NCBI GenBank assembly: GCA_039806065.1 | Contig: JBDKJS010000141.1 | Location: 1 to 42,415, forward strand | DNA length: 42,415 nucleotides | Reading direction: 5' to 3' | Source: JBDKJS01 sp039806065 | GTDB lineage: Bacteria; Bacteroidota; Bacteroidia; AKYH767-A; 2013-40CM-41-45 | In this document: one piece after another, positions 17,167 to 26,294 of the stretch | Numbering within the stretch: position 1 is the first letter of the stretch | Layout: each line of letters opens with the position of its first letter | Notes under the pieces: generated by a model | The model's database searches: none | Seen by the model: only the letters and a program-made list of their open reading frames with translations | What the model was told of the DNA's origin: nothing | Made by a program: the position numbers and the translations under genes

Positions 17167-18303
17167 ATGAAATTCAATCCTGATTCAGCGGCCCTTTGGT
17201 TTGAAGATTTGCAGCGTTATACTCATACACTGCCACTTCACATCAGGATTTTAATTTTAATAGCAGCTGTTTTTATACTTCTCATAGTACTGCTTATTGG
17301 TATTATTATAAGCAGTAGGGTGTACAAAACCAAGCAGCATCTTTACAAAACCTATATTCAAAAGAAATACCAGCCTATACTCACTTCCATCCTATTTGAT
17401 GATGATGAGCGATTGTTATCCCCTGATTTAGTAAAACTGTTTGATCCAAAGGATCTTTATAAGCAGCCTTTTCGAAATTTTATTCTTGAAGAATTGCAAT
17501 TACTGAGACAAAATTTTAGAGGGGAAACAGGCGAGAGAATTGATCTACTTTATAGAAAACTTTCCTTTGATAAGGATTCTTTAAAAAAGCTAAAGCACTT
17601 TAGATGGTACGTAAAAGCCAAAGGCATGCGTGAATTGGCCATGATGAATATTGTAGAAGCTTATCAACACATTACACCGCTTATTCATAATAGGAGTGGA
17701 ATACTTCGCATGGAAGCACGTATTGCCCTGATGAAACTCTCTACCAATGACCATTTAGCTTTTTTGGGGCAAGAGTCGCAACCCCTCACTGAGTGGGATA
17801 AGGCCAATATCTATTCAATGCTTAGCACCATGTCTGATGTTGAACTGCCAGATTTTAGTCGCTGGTTGCATGCATCTAACGAAACAGTAGTAACATTTTG
17901 TATAAGTATGATAGGGGTGTTTAAACAAAAGCAAAGTATTCCAAGCCTTATTCAACTAATGCAAAATGGGAGTGATGCAAGTAAAATTGAAATTATTAAA
18001 GTTTTAAAAGTGCTTCAGGCTAAAGAGGCAGAACCTGCGTTAGTAGCCATGTATGCCACCAGCAATGGTGAAGTTCAATCGCAAATCATTGATGCCCTTG
18101 AAGTATTAGCATCAGCTAAGAGTATTTCATTTTTAAAGAGTATTTTAATTACCTTAAAGAAAGATTATAGAAAGGGAATTGTAGCAATAAGAACATTACA
18201 AAAATTGGGAAATGAAGGCTTGAGTGCAATTAATGAAATAGCCGCAATGCCTTCTGAAAATTTTGAGCTTTTACTGGCACATGCCAATGACCAAAGAATT
18301 TAA
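17167..18303 (+). CDS. Membrane-anchored HEAT-repeat protein
   Basis: A 378-residue protein starting at the ATG at 17167 (the TTG just before it is ignored). Residues about 25-50 form one strong transmembrane helix (ILILIAAVFILLIVLLIGII), which leaves a large cytoplasmic C-terminal part. Residues about 145-370 consist of repeated paired helices of the HEAT/Armadillo type, for example ILRMEARIALMKLSTN, TFCISMIGVFKQKQSIPSLI, SKIEIIKVLKVLQAKEAEPALV and IIDALEVLASAKSISFLKSI. Such scaffolds bind proteins. It lies seven bases before the GT2 synthase and about 90 bases after the CotH-like gene, so it is probably an accessory or assembly subunit of the synthase. I recognise no named family. Confidence 0.72.
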   Translation: MKFNPDSAALWFEDLQRYTHTLPLHIRILILIAAVFILLIVLLIGIIISSRVYKTKQHLYKTYIQKKYQPILTSILFDDDERLLSPDLVKLFDPKDLYKQPFRNFILEELQLLRQNFRGETGERIDLLYRKLSFDKDSLKKLKHFRWYVKAKGMRELAMMNIVEAYQHITPLIHNRSGILRMEARIALMKLSTNDHLAFLGQESQPLTEWDKANIYSMLSTMSDVELPDFSRWLHASNETVVTFCISMIGVFKQKQSIPSLIQLMQNGSDASKIEIIKVLKVLQAKEAEPALVAMYATSNGEVQSQIIDALEVLASAKSISFLKSILITLKKDYRKGIVAIRTLQKLGNEGLSAINEIAAMPSENFELLLAHANDQRI

Positions 18304-18309
18304 TCAAGT

Positions 18310-19743
18310 ATGGGTTTATTTTTTTATTACTTCACACGATTTGCAGATCATTTCATATTGATCTATAGCAGCATATTGTTTAGTACTTATTTTATTCTTT
18401 CCTTCTTTTCGGCTCTTGATATTTTAAATTATATAAGGAAAAATAGTTTCATTGACCATAGAAGTATTCTCAATGCTCCATCGGCTCCTAGTGTTTCCAT
18501 TATTGCTCCGGCTTACAATGAAGCTGCTACAATAGTGGAGAATGTACGATCTCTTCTCAATATTCATTATGTTAATTTTGAAGTAATAATTGTAAATGAT
18601 GGAAGTAAGGATAATTCCCTTGATCTGATGAAAGAGGCTTATCAGCTAGAACCCGTAGATTATGCTATTGAGTTGAAATTAGAAAGCAAACCTATTAGAG
18701 CCATTTATAAATCAAAACTTCCTGGTATTGGTAAACTCATTGTGGTGGACAAAGTGAATGGAGGAAAGGCCGATGCATTGAATGCAGGAATAAACGTGAG
18801 TAATTATAATTTATTTGCTGCCATTGATGTCGACTGTATTTTAGAATATGAATCGCTATTGAAAATGGTGAAACCCTTTATGGAGCAAAAGCCAGATAAG
18901 GAAGTAATAGCAGTGGGTGGAGTGGTTCGAATTGCTAATTCATGTGAGGTGAGAGATGGAAAGATCATCAAAGTAAATTTGCCGGAAGAATTGCTGCCAA
19001 GGGTACAAGTACTAGAATATATTAGAGCTTTTTTAATGGGCCGTATGGCCTGGAGTAGATTGAACGGATTGATCTTAATCAGTGGAGCTTTTGGTATGTT
19101 TAATAAGAAAATTGCTATTGAAGCAGGCGGCTACAATCACAAAACCGTAGGCGAAGACATGGAATTGGTAATCAGGATGAGGCGGTTAATGGAAGAGCGA
19201 AAAAAGAAATATTGTGTAGTGTACTTGCCAGATCCGCTTTGCTGGACTGAGGCACCAAGTAGTTTTAATATTTTAAGTAGGCAACGCAATAGATGGACCA
19301 GAGGAACTGCTGAAACCTTGCTCATCCATAAAAAATTGATGCTCAATCCTAAATATGGTTTCTTAGGTATGATCAGCCTACCTTATTGGTTTTTATTTGA
19401 ATGGATGGCTCCCATAGTAGAAACCTTGGCCTTTATTTATCTTATTATAATGACCTTCCTCGGTATTCTAAATGTGGAAATGTTTTTTACTTTGTTTTTT
19501 GTCATTTATACCTTTGCTATCATGTATAGCGCTAGTGCTATTTTGTTTGATGAACTCAGCTATTATCAATATAAGCAAAAACGTGATGTCTTTAGATTGT
19601 TATCTACAGCTATGATTGAGCCGCTTATCATTCATCCGCTCACGGTTTACTATGCCATCAGAGGTAATCTAGACTTAATGACCGGTGCCAAAAGCTGGGG
19701 TGAAATGACTAGAAAAGGTTTCGGCACGCCCAAACCTAATTAG
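18310..19743 (+). CDS. Processive family 2 glycosyltransferase (BcsA/PgaC/NodC type)
   Basis: A 477-residue inner-membrane polysaccharide synthase. A membrane helix (about residues 12-37) precedes the GT-A domain: VSIIAPAYNEAATIVENV (about 60-77), IVNDGSKDNS, GGKADALNAGI with AAIDVDCIL (D,D metal motif, about 170-178), GEDMELVIRMRR (about 280-291; GED is the catalytic-base motif) and RQRNRWTRGTAE (about 324-335), the Q..RW motif that marks processive synthases. Three to four C-terminal helices form the translocation channel. No PilZ domain is present, so control may come from the receiver protein at the head of the operon. The polymer is unknown; beta-linked hexosamine or glucose polymers are typical. 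Confidence 0.92.
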   Translation: MGLFFYYFTRFADHFILIYSSILFSTYFILSFFSALDILNYIRKNSFIDHRSILNAPSAPSVSIIAPAYNEAATIVENVRSLLNIHYVNFEVIIVNDGSKDNSLDLMKEAYQLEPVDYAIELKLESKPIRAIYKSKLPGIGKLIVVDKVNGGKADALNAGINVSNYNLFAAIDVDCILEYESLLKMVKPFMEQKPDKEVIAVGGVVRIANSCEVRDGKIIKVNLPEELLPRVQVLEYIRAFLMGRMAWSRLNGLILISGAFGMFNKKIAIEAGGYNHKTVGEDMELVIRMRRLMEERKKKYCVVYLPDPLCWTEAPSSFNILSRQRNRWTRGTAETLLIHKKLMLNPKYGFLGMISLPYWFLFEWMAPIVETLAFIYLIIMTFLGILNVEMFFTLFFVIYTFAIMYSASAILFDELSYYQYKQKRDVFRLLSTAMIEPLIIHPLTVYYAIRGNLDLMTGAKSWGEMTRKGFGTPKPN

Positions 19744-20903
19744 GTTTTAACCTTATTTTTTTCGTGCTGCTCTTCTAATATTTTTTCCATAAGGGGCTGA
19801 TAAAATTCCCAGAAAAATCTGTTCCTATCGGTCTTATCTATCGCATTATACATCAAGAATCTTAATGGACGCATTCCCCAGAGTTTTGAAAATCTAAATT
19901 TTGTAGGATTGTCGGCAAAGTCACCAGCGAAGTAGTAAAATCTGTACTCAGCATCATGAGATATGATGGCAGGAAATCTTTTTGGAATATTGTTTGCCTT
20001 CAAAATGGCGTCACCGGCATTGTTAGTGTTGATGGTGAATTCTGAAATAACTTTAGACTCTGGTGAATATGTGCTCACTATTTCCATCCAATAGGGATAA
20101 ATAATTTGCTCCGGTAGGTTATAGCGTTTTGCGGCAGTGACATTGGTATATAGATCTGGAATGGCCTCACTTAACTCTGCTTCAGCTTCTAAAATTATTA
20201 CTTTACCAGTGTCGTTGACCAATATCATCCCTTCTTTCCTAAATTTCCAGTCGCCATTATTTTGTTGTTTATAGGCACTTACAATCCATTGTGGCAAATC
20301 TGGATTATTGGTGGTGTCTAGCGTGGTGATATACCTTCCAATCCATCCTGAAGATTTTAATCCAAAGAGTTCTTCAAATCTATTTTTAACAGTAGTAGGT
20401 GTGGGTACCCCTAGTATATTGAATTCAGCGATCACCAATTTTTTTTGAGCTTTCATTTTAAGCATCAATAGAACATCCTTCTCTGACAAACCACCGTAAA
20501 TATTTATAGATTTCTCTAACCTACTCTTTCTGCGATACCATTCATCGCTCCACACGCCATAAGTATCGGTAAAGTAGCACATATCATTTTCACTAGCTAT
20601 GCTGTCCACTTCCGCATCGCTCATATTATCAAAATCTTTTATTAAGTATTGCTCATCTTCCCCTGGAAAAAAACCAAAATAATCTTTGTCTATTTCGTAA
20701 CTGCTCCCATCACGCTTCACATATTTTCTATGGTTTAATATCCAATTTAAACTTCTATGTTTGGCATGTGTGTCATCCTTAACAGTTTTGTCAATAATGA
20801 TCACGGATACTTGCCGGGTAGGAATAAATTGCCAAATTATTCTCATCCATAGTGGGGTAAGTAATAATACAACAAACACTCTGAGTATATACTTGCTTTT
20901 CAT
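19740..20903 (-). CDS. Membrane-anchored protein of unknown function beside the synthase
   Basis: A 387-residue protein with one N-terminal membrane helix (about residues 7-26) and a large extracytoplasmic domain. I do not recognise the family. Visible conserved-looking patches are VSVIIIDKTV (about 33-42), KHRSLNWILNHRKYV (about 49-63), DMCYFTDTYGVWSDEW (about 107-122), INIYGGLSEKDVLLML (about 134-149), LVIAEFNILGVPTP (about 157-170) and SSGWIGRYITTLD (about 185-197). The alternation of short strands with Asp/His/Glu patches looks like a class-I-amidotransferase or hydrolase-like Rossmann fold, but that is a guess. Its stop codon overlaps the GT2 stop by three bases in convergent orientation, so it probably belongs to the same locus, for example as a polymer-modifying or degrading factor. 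Confidence 0.55.
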   Translation of the reverse strand: MKSKYILRVFVVLLLTPLWMRIIWQFIPTRQVSVIIIDKTVKDDTHAKHRSLNWILNHRKYVKRDGSSYEIDKDYFGFFPGEDEQYLIKDFDNMSDAEVDSIASENDMCYFTDTYGVWSDEWYRRKSRLEKSINIYGGLSEKDVLLMLKMKAQKKLVIAEFNILGVPTPTTVKNRFEELFGLKSSGWIGRYITTLDTTNNPDLPQWIVSAYKQQNNGDWKFRKEGMILVNDTGKVIILEAEAELSEAIPDLYTNVTAAKRYNLPEQIIYPYWMEIVSTYSPESKVISEFTINTNNAGDAILKANNIPKRFPAIISHDAEYRFYYFAGDFADNPTKFRFSKLWGMRPLRFLMYNAIDKTDRNRFFWEFYQPLMEKILEEQHEKNKVKT

Positions 20904-21169
20904 TTTTTTATTTAATCTTTAAATTCAACTTAGCTTTCTGGTTGATTGGGGATCATATTTTAAAGTAATCTTCATTTACTTCTTACAACTCTTTGCCAAC
21001 CCAACATACCTTCTACAACCCTAACTCAAGCTCTTTGCTTCAATTAATTGCTATTTTATGATATTATTCTTACACTTTTACTGAGTTGGTAAGGTACCGT
21101 ATCATGCAACATTTCCGCTGCATTTCTACTAAAAATATTCCGGTAATCTGTTAATAAAACCATCACATT

Positions 21170-22339
21170 ATGATAAAAGTATTTATAGTTGAAGACGACC
21201 AATTTTTAGGTGCGCTCATTAAAAAAAGTTTGGAAAAAATAGAAAATCTAGAGGTAACACATTTTCTAACTCCAGCTGACTGTTTAAACAACCTGCATGC
21301 TAATCCTGATATAGTTTCCATCGATTATTTACTGCCTGAAATGAATGGACTTGAGTTAATGGAAAAGATAAAAAATTATAATGAGAACATTCAGTGTATC
21401 ATAGTTTCTGGACAAGAGAAAGTAGATGTAGTGGTGGAAACTTATAGAAAAGGTGCTTCTGACTATATCATCAAAAATGAAAATGCAACCATTAATATAG
21501 AGAATGCTGTCAAAAAATTATGTAAAAATGTTCAACTGAAAAAAGAAGTAGAAACACTACAAGATCAAATCATTGACAGAAATAAATACAACAACATACT
21601 TGGTAATTCTGGTGCTGTATTGAAAGTGATAAAACTTATTCAAAAAGTAGAAAAGAGTAATATCATGGTACTTGTTACTGGGCAAAGCGGAACAGGGAAG
21701 GAACTTGTAGCCAAAGCTATCCATTATAACTCTCCAAGGGGCAGAAAGCCATTTGTGACTGTAAACATGGGCGCTATTCCAGAAGACCTGATAGAAAGTG
21801 AATTGTTTGGTCATGAAAAAGGAGCTTTTACTGATGCACGCGAGAGAAGACTTGGAAAATTTGAAGAAGCCAATGAAGGAACGATATTTTTAGATGAGAT
21901 CGGTGAAATGGATTTGCTGATGCAAACTAAATTACTACGAGTATTGCAAGAGAAAGAGGTAACCAGGATAGGAAGCAATAAACCAGTAAAATTGGATGTT
22001 CGAGTAATAGCGGCTACCAATAGAAACTTGGCGCATGAAGTAAAAGAAGGAAGATTCAGGGAAGATTTATTTTATCGCCTTCAAGGTTTTTTAATTCACC
22101 TTCCTCCACTATTTGAACGTGGTGATGACATTGTATTGCTATCTAAAGCATTTCTGAATGACTTTTGTCGAGATAATAGACTAGAAAATATTGCCCTTAC
22201 TAAGGAAGCAGTATCATTTATTCAAACTTATAATTGGCCGGGAAATATTCGTGAATTGAAAGCAGTAATTGAGAGAGCAGCCATTATGTGTGAAGACAAT
22301 AACATAAAGCCAGATGACATCATATTTGCAAATGCATAA
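21170..22339 (+). CDS. NtrC-type response regulator with receiver and AAA+ domain, no HTH
   Basis: A 389-residue protein. The receiver domain (1-120) has D9, D10, phosphoacceptor D52 in SIDYLLPEMNG and Lys at about 103. A linker helix leads to the sigma-54 activator AAA+ domain (about 140-380): Walker A GQSGTGKE (about 170-177), LFGHEKGAFTDA (212-223), Walker B TIFLDEIGE (238-246), sensor I VIAATNRNL, and YNWPGNIRELKAVIERA near the end. Two features are unusual: the sigma-54-contacting loop reads GAFTDA instead of GAFTGA, and the protein stops right after the AAA+ lid, so the usual Fis-type DNA-binding domain is missing. It may act from solution or without sigma-54. It is followed by a strong terminator. 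Confidence 0.92.
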   Translation: MIKVFIVEDDQFLGALIKKSLEKIENLEVTHFLTPADCLNNLHANPDIVSIDYLLPEMNGLELMEKIKNYNENIQCIIVSGQEKVDVVVETYRKGASDYIIKNENATINIENAVKKLCKNVQLKKEVETLQDQIIDRNKYNNILGNSGAVLKVIKLIQKVEKSNIMVLVTGQSGTGKELVAKAIHYNSPRGRKPFVTVNMGAIPEDLIESELFGHEKGAFTDARERRLGKFEEANEGTIFLDEIGEMDLLMQTKLLRVLQEKEVTRIGSNKPVKLDVRVIAATNRNLAHEVKEGRFREDLFYRLQGFLIHLPPLFERGDDIVLLSKAFLNDFCRDNRLENIALTKEAVSFIQTYNWPGNIRELKAVIERAAIMCEDNNIKPDDIIFANA

Positions 22340-22383
22340 TATTAAAATTTTAGTTTTTCATAATTGTTTGGGTTAATAAAAAG

Positions 22384-22409
22384 TCCTGCTGAAGAGCAGG
22401 ATTTTTTTT
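22384..22409 (+). terminator. Intrinsic terminator after the NtrC-type regulator
   Basis: A perfect seven-base-pair stem (TCCTGCT/AGCAGGA) with a GAAG loop, followed by eight T. It separates the regulator from the four-gene T9SS cassette. Confidence 0.92.
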
Positions 22410-22508
22410 GTTTTAAACTGTAAGCATTGCCATAGTTTTTATTCAACGTTTGGTAAGGCTCTTTGTAAAAGATATTCGATATAGTGTATCAAATAAAAAA
22501 AATATAAA

Positions 22509-22838
22509 ATGAAAAACACTGGAAAGAAAAAACAAGGCCGTTTGCGCCACCGGACTCGTCAACGCATGTCGCGTAAGATGATTATCATTGCTAGCACTAC
22601 TTCAATTGTAATGTTGGTTATTGGATTTACCTTTTTCTTCAATTTTTCAAATACAGAAGATACTAAGGCCAGCACAGCTCCTACACCAGCATTTTTAATG
22701 GTCACAGATCAGGAGTTTAGTACTGATAAATCGGTAGCACAGCCGTTTATGAATGGTCGGCCGATTGCTGGACCAAATACTGTATTAATGAAAGTGGCAA
22801 AACCGCTCAGCGTTAATGCTAATACTACTCTTGATTAA
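22509..22838 (+). CDS. Small basic-headed single-span protein, first gene of the T9SS cassette
   Basis: A 109-residue protein of unknown function. The first 23 residues are very basic (KKKQGRLRHRTRQRMSRK), followed by a hydrophobic segment of about 22 residues (24-46), then a polar tail rich in Thr, Pro and Asn. The N-terminal module (RTRQR, hydrophobic span, then EDTKAS) is clearly related to the start of the last gene of this cassette (29725-31068). It may be a type II membrane protein or have an unusually long signal-peptide n-region. The start has an A-rich leader, typical of Bacteroidota ribosome binding. It lies 99 bases after a terminator and 21 bases before the next gene, so it probably leads the operon. 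Confidence 0.72.
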   Translation: MKNTGKKKQGRLRHRTRQRMSRKMIIIASTTSIVMLVIGFTFFFNFSNTEDTKASTAPTPAFLMVTDQEFSTDKSVAQPFMNGRPIAGPNTVLMKVAKPLSVNANTTLD

Positions 22839-22859
22839 TCATTCTAATTTTTAGCCACG

Positions 22860-25800
22860 GTGTATAAATATTTATTAGCACTTATTTTTGGTTTGCATTG
22901 TAGCAACTTCTTGCATGCAATAGATAAGACTGTAATAGCAAATGGTAATTGGTCAAATCCTGCATCTTGGTCACCAGTAGGTGTTCCAGCTTCGCTAGAT
23001 CGGGTAATTATTCCAACAGGAAAGTCACTTACTGTAGATGCGTCAACCACTATAAACAAATTAACTATTGATACAGCGGCTAACCTTATTTGGTCTGGAA
23101 GTCACGCCTTGATTTTAACTGGCGATTTGGTAGTGAATGGAACTTTAAATATGAATGGTGGCGATTTATCTTTCAGTACGCCTGGTCTCGATTTTGAAAT
23201 TGGCCCTCGAGGAACTTTTATTTGGGATCCATTTACCAATACCGTTGCCGGAGCCACACTATTCAGCCGCGGGGTAGAGAATTTCTCATCAAGCTCCACT
23301 TTAATAATTAAAAAGTGGTATAACTATGGTATTCCTCTTGCCAATAGTGTGAATGGGCATTTCGGAAACATCATTCTTAACTCACTCAATCCTACTGGCA
23401 ATATTGTTGAATGGAATCAAAATAACACATTCAGTATTCATCAGGTATTAGGAAAATTATCCATTGACCAAGGATGGATTACGCTAGATAAAAGTGCAAA
23501 TATTACTAGCACCTCTATAGGTGCAATTGAATTGATGAATGTGAACTCTGTCTTTAATGGACACAATGGAACACATAGCAGCGGGTTTACTATTAATACC
23601 AATGAAATTAAGAACATGGGTGGAACTTTTTATGGTTTAGCTGATGGTAATGGAAATGTATCTGTAAATGTGAATGGTAACGTAACCAATTTAGGGAATT
23701 TTAAAATTATTAATAATAGTGGAGTAGCAGCCGTAGGAAATGGGAATGCGGTATTTACAGTAGCCGGTACTTTTAGTCAATCCTTTGGAGATACCCGTAT
23801 TATTTACAATATCACCACGCTCAATTCAGGAATTTTCACCGCTTCGTTTAATAAAATTGATCTTACAGGCGGAATTTTCTTTGCGCAAACTGCCATCCAT
23901 GTCAATGGGGGAACTTCATCTTTTACAGTGAGTGATGATATAGATATTAATTTTAACAATACTGCTGACAAATTCAGAATAGCCTCCATGTCAAATATTG
24001 CCGGGGTGATTAATAATATGAAGTTAAATTTTACCGTTGGTGGAGATATTAACTTCAATGGTCCAGCCGCTGCAGAATTTACTACATCAGCTGCACAAGG
24101 TGATGAACTAATTCAAATTGGAGGCAATATCAATATTCATAATGGAGCTTTTAATATAAACTATGGTAATGCAATAGCTGCGCACCAAGTTCAGTTAACC
24201 ATTCAAGGAAATTTAACACTAGTGGCAGGCAGCATTTTTTTATCAAGAAATGCAGGTACACTCAATACTCTTATTCAGGGAAATGTACTCCTTCAAGGAG
24301 GAAACTTGGTAGTAAAAGCTGATGCAGGTGCGGCCAATTGTTTAGTTCATGGTGATTATTTACAAACTGCAGGAACACTAGCTCTTCATCGAAATGCCAC
24401 CATTATTAATCCAACGCCTATTCAATGGATCATTGAAGGTAACTTTACTCAATCCAATGGCATTATAAACTATGAAGATAACCTGTTAAGTGGCAATGCT
24501 GAAAACGCAATTATATTAAAGGGAGAAGAAGTAAATTTAAATGGAAATGGTATAATTTTTAAAGCGGGTGCAGGTACGAGTGCTACTTTCGGTAAATTAT
24601 TATTTGCTCGAAACGGGTCGATGCAGTATAAACGACCCAGCCCTAACCACTCGGTTTCGCAGATTAAATTAATCGTAGAATCAAATTGTCAGCTCCAAGC
24701 GCAAAGCAATATTCAAATACCCTCTCATGCCACTAGTTTGAATCCCTTACTAACAGTAAATCCTGGTGGTATATTAAAAATTTTGAACTTCTCGGTTTTC
24801 AGTAATGCAGCTTTCCCGTTTTCAAAAATATTAATTGATAGTGCCGCCATGGTGCAAACTACCCATGCCAATGGACTTTATAACAATACCGCAACAGCTT
24901 CCTTCAGTAATGGAGGGAATTTAAGGTTTGCGCTCCATCCACTTAGCATTGTAGAATATTGCTCTCGCAATGCACAGCAGCTAACTGGTTACGGCTATGG
25001 TTCTGCAATTGTATCAGAATGTAAATATGGAATTTTATCTATTAATAGTGCAAGTGTATCCCTAACCAATAATGTTTCTCTTGGTCAAAATAGTATCGTG
25101 AGAACACTATTGCTTCTTAAAAGAGGAATACTAAATTTAAATGACTATAAATTAATTATTGAATCTGGTAGTCCTTCAGCAATAACTAGAGTGAATGGTG
25201 GTATACTTTCAGAAGGCAATGATGCTTTTAATGAGAATATTGTTAGTTGGCTACAAACCAGTCAAGGGGAGTATATTTTTCCATTTGTTAAAGCCAATGC
25301 TACTTATATTCCAGTAACATTTGAAGTCATTAATGGGTCAGGCACCATTAACATTAGCACTAGAGCCACTGCTAACCCCAACAATGAACCATTACCCAAC
25401 ACAGTGCCTGGTACAGCTACTGCCAACCCTGCCACACAAGTTTACTTCGATCCTGCCAATGCAAGTTTGCCCACTACTGAAATGATAGACAGATGGTGGC
25501 ATGTTGACGCTCAGGGATTATCAGGTAATGTAACGCTCACTTACGATGGAGATGAAAATACAATAGACCCCGGATATAGAAATGGATTAATTTCAATGGT
25601 TCAATGGCAAGCGGGTAATTGGGCCAATCATGGTGGCATTAGCCAAGCCGTAACAAGTGGCACTGCTACAGTTACTGCAAATGGTATCAGTGGTTTCGGA
25701 ATATTAGCCCTCAGAAAAGCAGATAATTCTACTCCTGTAGATTTACTTTATTATGATGTGCTATTAAAAGTAAATGAAGTTTACATCAATTGGGCCACAC

Positions 25801-26294
25801 AATCTGAATTCAACTGCCAATACTTTACTGTACAACGAAGCGTGGATGGAACCAATTTTCAAAACCTCATCCGAATGAGTGGTGCTGGTACAAGCACCCA
25901 TACCAATACCTATGCCTCAATTGATAAAAATCCAAGTGTGGGTACTAATTATTATCGGCTCATGTTTACAGATGCCTCAGGTATCAATACGTATAGCGAA
26001 GTTAAAACAATTGAATATAGCGAGTCGGTTAGTGATGATCCAGTTATTGAACAAATAGGACCTAATCCTTTTTCTAATTCTTTTAAAACAGGGTTCACCC
26101 TTTCTTCTGACGGAGAAGTGCAAATAACCCTCACCAGTAGCAATGGAGCAGTAGTGCATCAAGAAACTATTGCAGCATCTAAGGGACATCAATTTTATGA
26201 ATTCAATGATCAATATAGCCTTCCAAACGGCATCTATTATTTTTCAATTACAAAGAATGATAAACGTACAACTAAAAAATTAATCAAAAAATGA
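22860..26294 (+). CDS. Large T9SS-secreted repeat protein (paralog 1)
   Basis: A 1144-residue protein with a GTG start, the only usable one because an in-frame TAA lies 15 bases upstream. Signal peptide about 1-20 (NFLHA). Residues about 24-100 hold a beta-rich opening module (ANGNWSNPASWSPVGVPA, RVIIPTGKSLTVDA) often seen at the start of Bacteroidota surface proteins. Residues about 270-600 carry a series of short repeats of the form (V/I)xGNxxxxxGxxxL (for example IQGNLTLVAGSIFLSRN, IQGNVLLQGGNLVVKAD), probably a beta-solenoid. An FN3-like module follows at about 960-1060 (NWATQSEFNCQYFTVQRS). The type A T9SS sorting domain occupies about 1065-1144 (IGPNPFSNSF, LPNGIYYFSI, KKLIKK). It overlaps the next gene by ATGA. 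Confidence 0.88.
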   Translation: MYKYLLALIFGLHCSNFLHAIDKTVIANGNWSNPASWSPVGVPASLDRVIIPTGKSLTVDASTTINKLTIDTAANLIWSGSHALILTGDLVVNGTLNMNGGDLSFSTPGLDFEIGPRGTFIWDPFTNTVAGATLFSRGVENFSSSSTLIIKKWYNYGIPLANSVNGHFGNIILNSLNPTGNIVEWNQNNTFSIHQVLGKLSIDQGWITLDKSANITSTSIGAIELMNVNSVFNGHNGTHSSGFTINTNEIKNMGGTFYGLADGNGNVSVNVNGNVTNLGNFKIINNSGVAAVGNGNAVFTVAGTFSQSFGDTRIIYNITTLNSGIFTASFNKIDLTGGIFFAQTAIHVNGGTSSFTVSDDIDINFNNTADKFRIASMSNIAGVINNMKLNFTVGGDINFNGPAAAEFTTSAAQGDELIQIGGNINIHNGAFNINYGNAIAAHQVQLTIQGNLTLVAGSIFLSRNAGTLNTLIQGNVLLQGGNLVVKADAGAANCLVHGDYLQTAGTLALHRNATIINPTPIQWIIEGNFTQSNGIINYEDNLLSGNAENAIILKGEEVNLNGNGIIFKAGAGTSATFGKLLFARNGSMQYKRPSPNHSVSQIKLIVESNCQLQAQSNIQIPSHATSLNPLLTVNPGGILKILNFSVFSNAAFPFSKILIDSAAMVQTTHANGLYNNTATASFSNGGNLRFALHPLSIVEYCSRNAQQLTGYGYGSAIVSECKYGILSINSASVSLTNNVSLGQNSIVRTLLLLKRGILNLNDYKLIIESGSPSAITRVNGGILSEGNDAFNENIVSWLQTSQGEYIFPFVKANATYIPVTFEVINGSGTINISTRATANPNNEPLPNTVPGTATANPATQVYFDPANASLPTTEMIDRWWHVDAQGLSGNVTLTYDGDENTIDPGYRNGLISMVQWQAGNWANHGGISQAVTSGTATVTANGISGFGILALRKADNSTPVDLLYYDVLLKVNEVYINWATQSEFNCQYFTVQRSVDGTNFQNLIRMSGAGTSTHTNTYASIDKNPSVGTNYYRLMFTDASGINTYSEVKTIEYSESVSDDPVIEQIGPNPFSNSFKTGFTLSSDGEVQITLTSSNGAVVHQETIAASKGHQFYEFNDQYSLPNGIYYFSITKNDKRTTKKLIKK

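Noticed and set aside
22449..22470. A TTGGTAAG-N4-TTTG stretch upstream of the T9SS cassette, resembling a sigma-54 promoter for the neighbouring NtrC-type regulator
   Set aside because: It lacks the GC dinucleotide of the -12 element and CAC after GG, so it has several mismatches at key positions.
22844..24058. Minus-strand frames opposite the first T9SS paralog
   Set aside because: The plus-strand protein is continuous with signal peptide, repeats and sorting domain; the antisense frames are low-complexity by-products.
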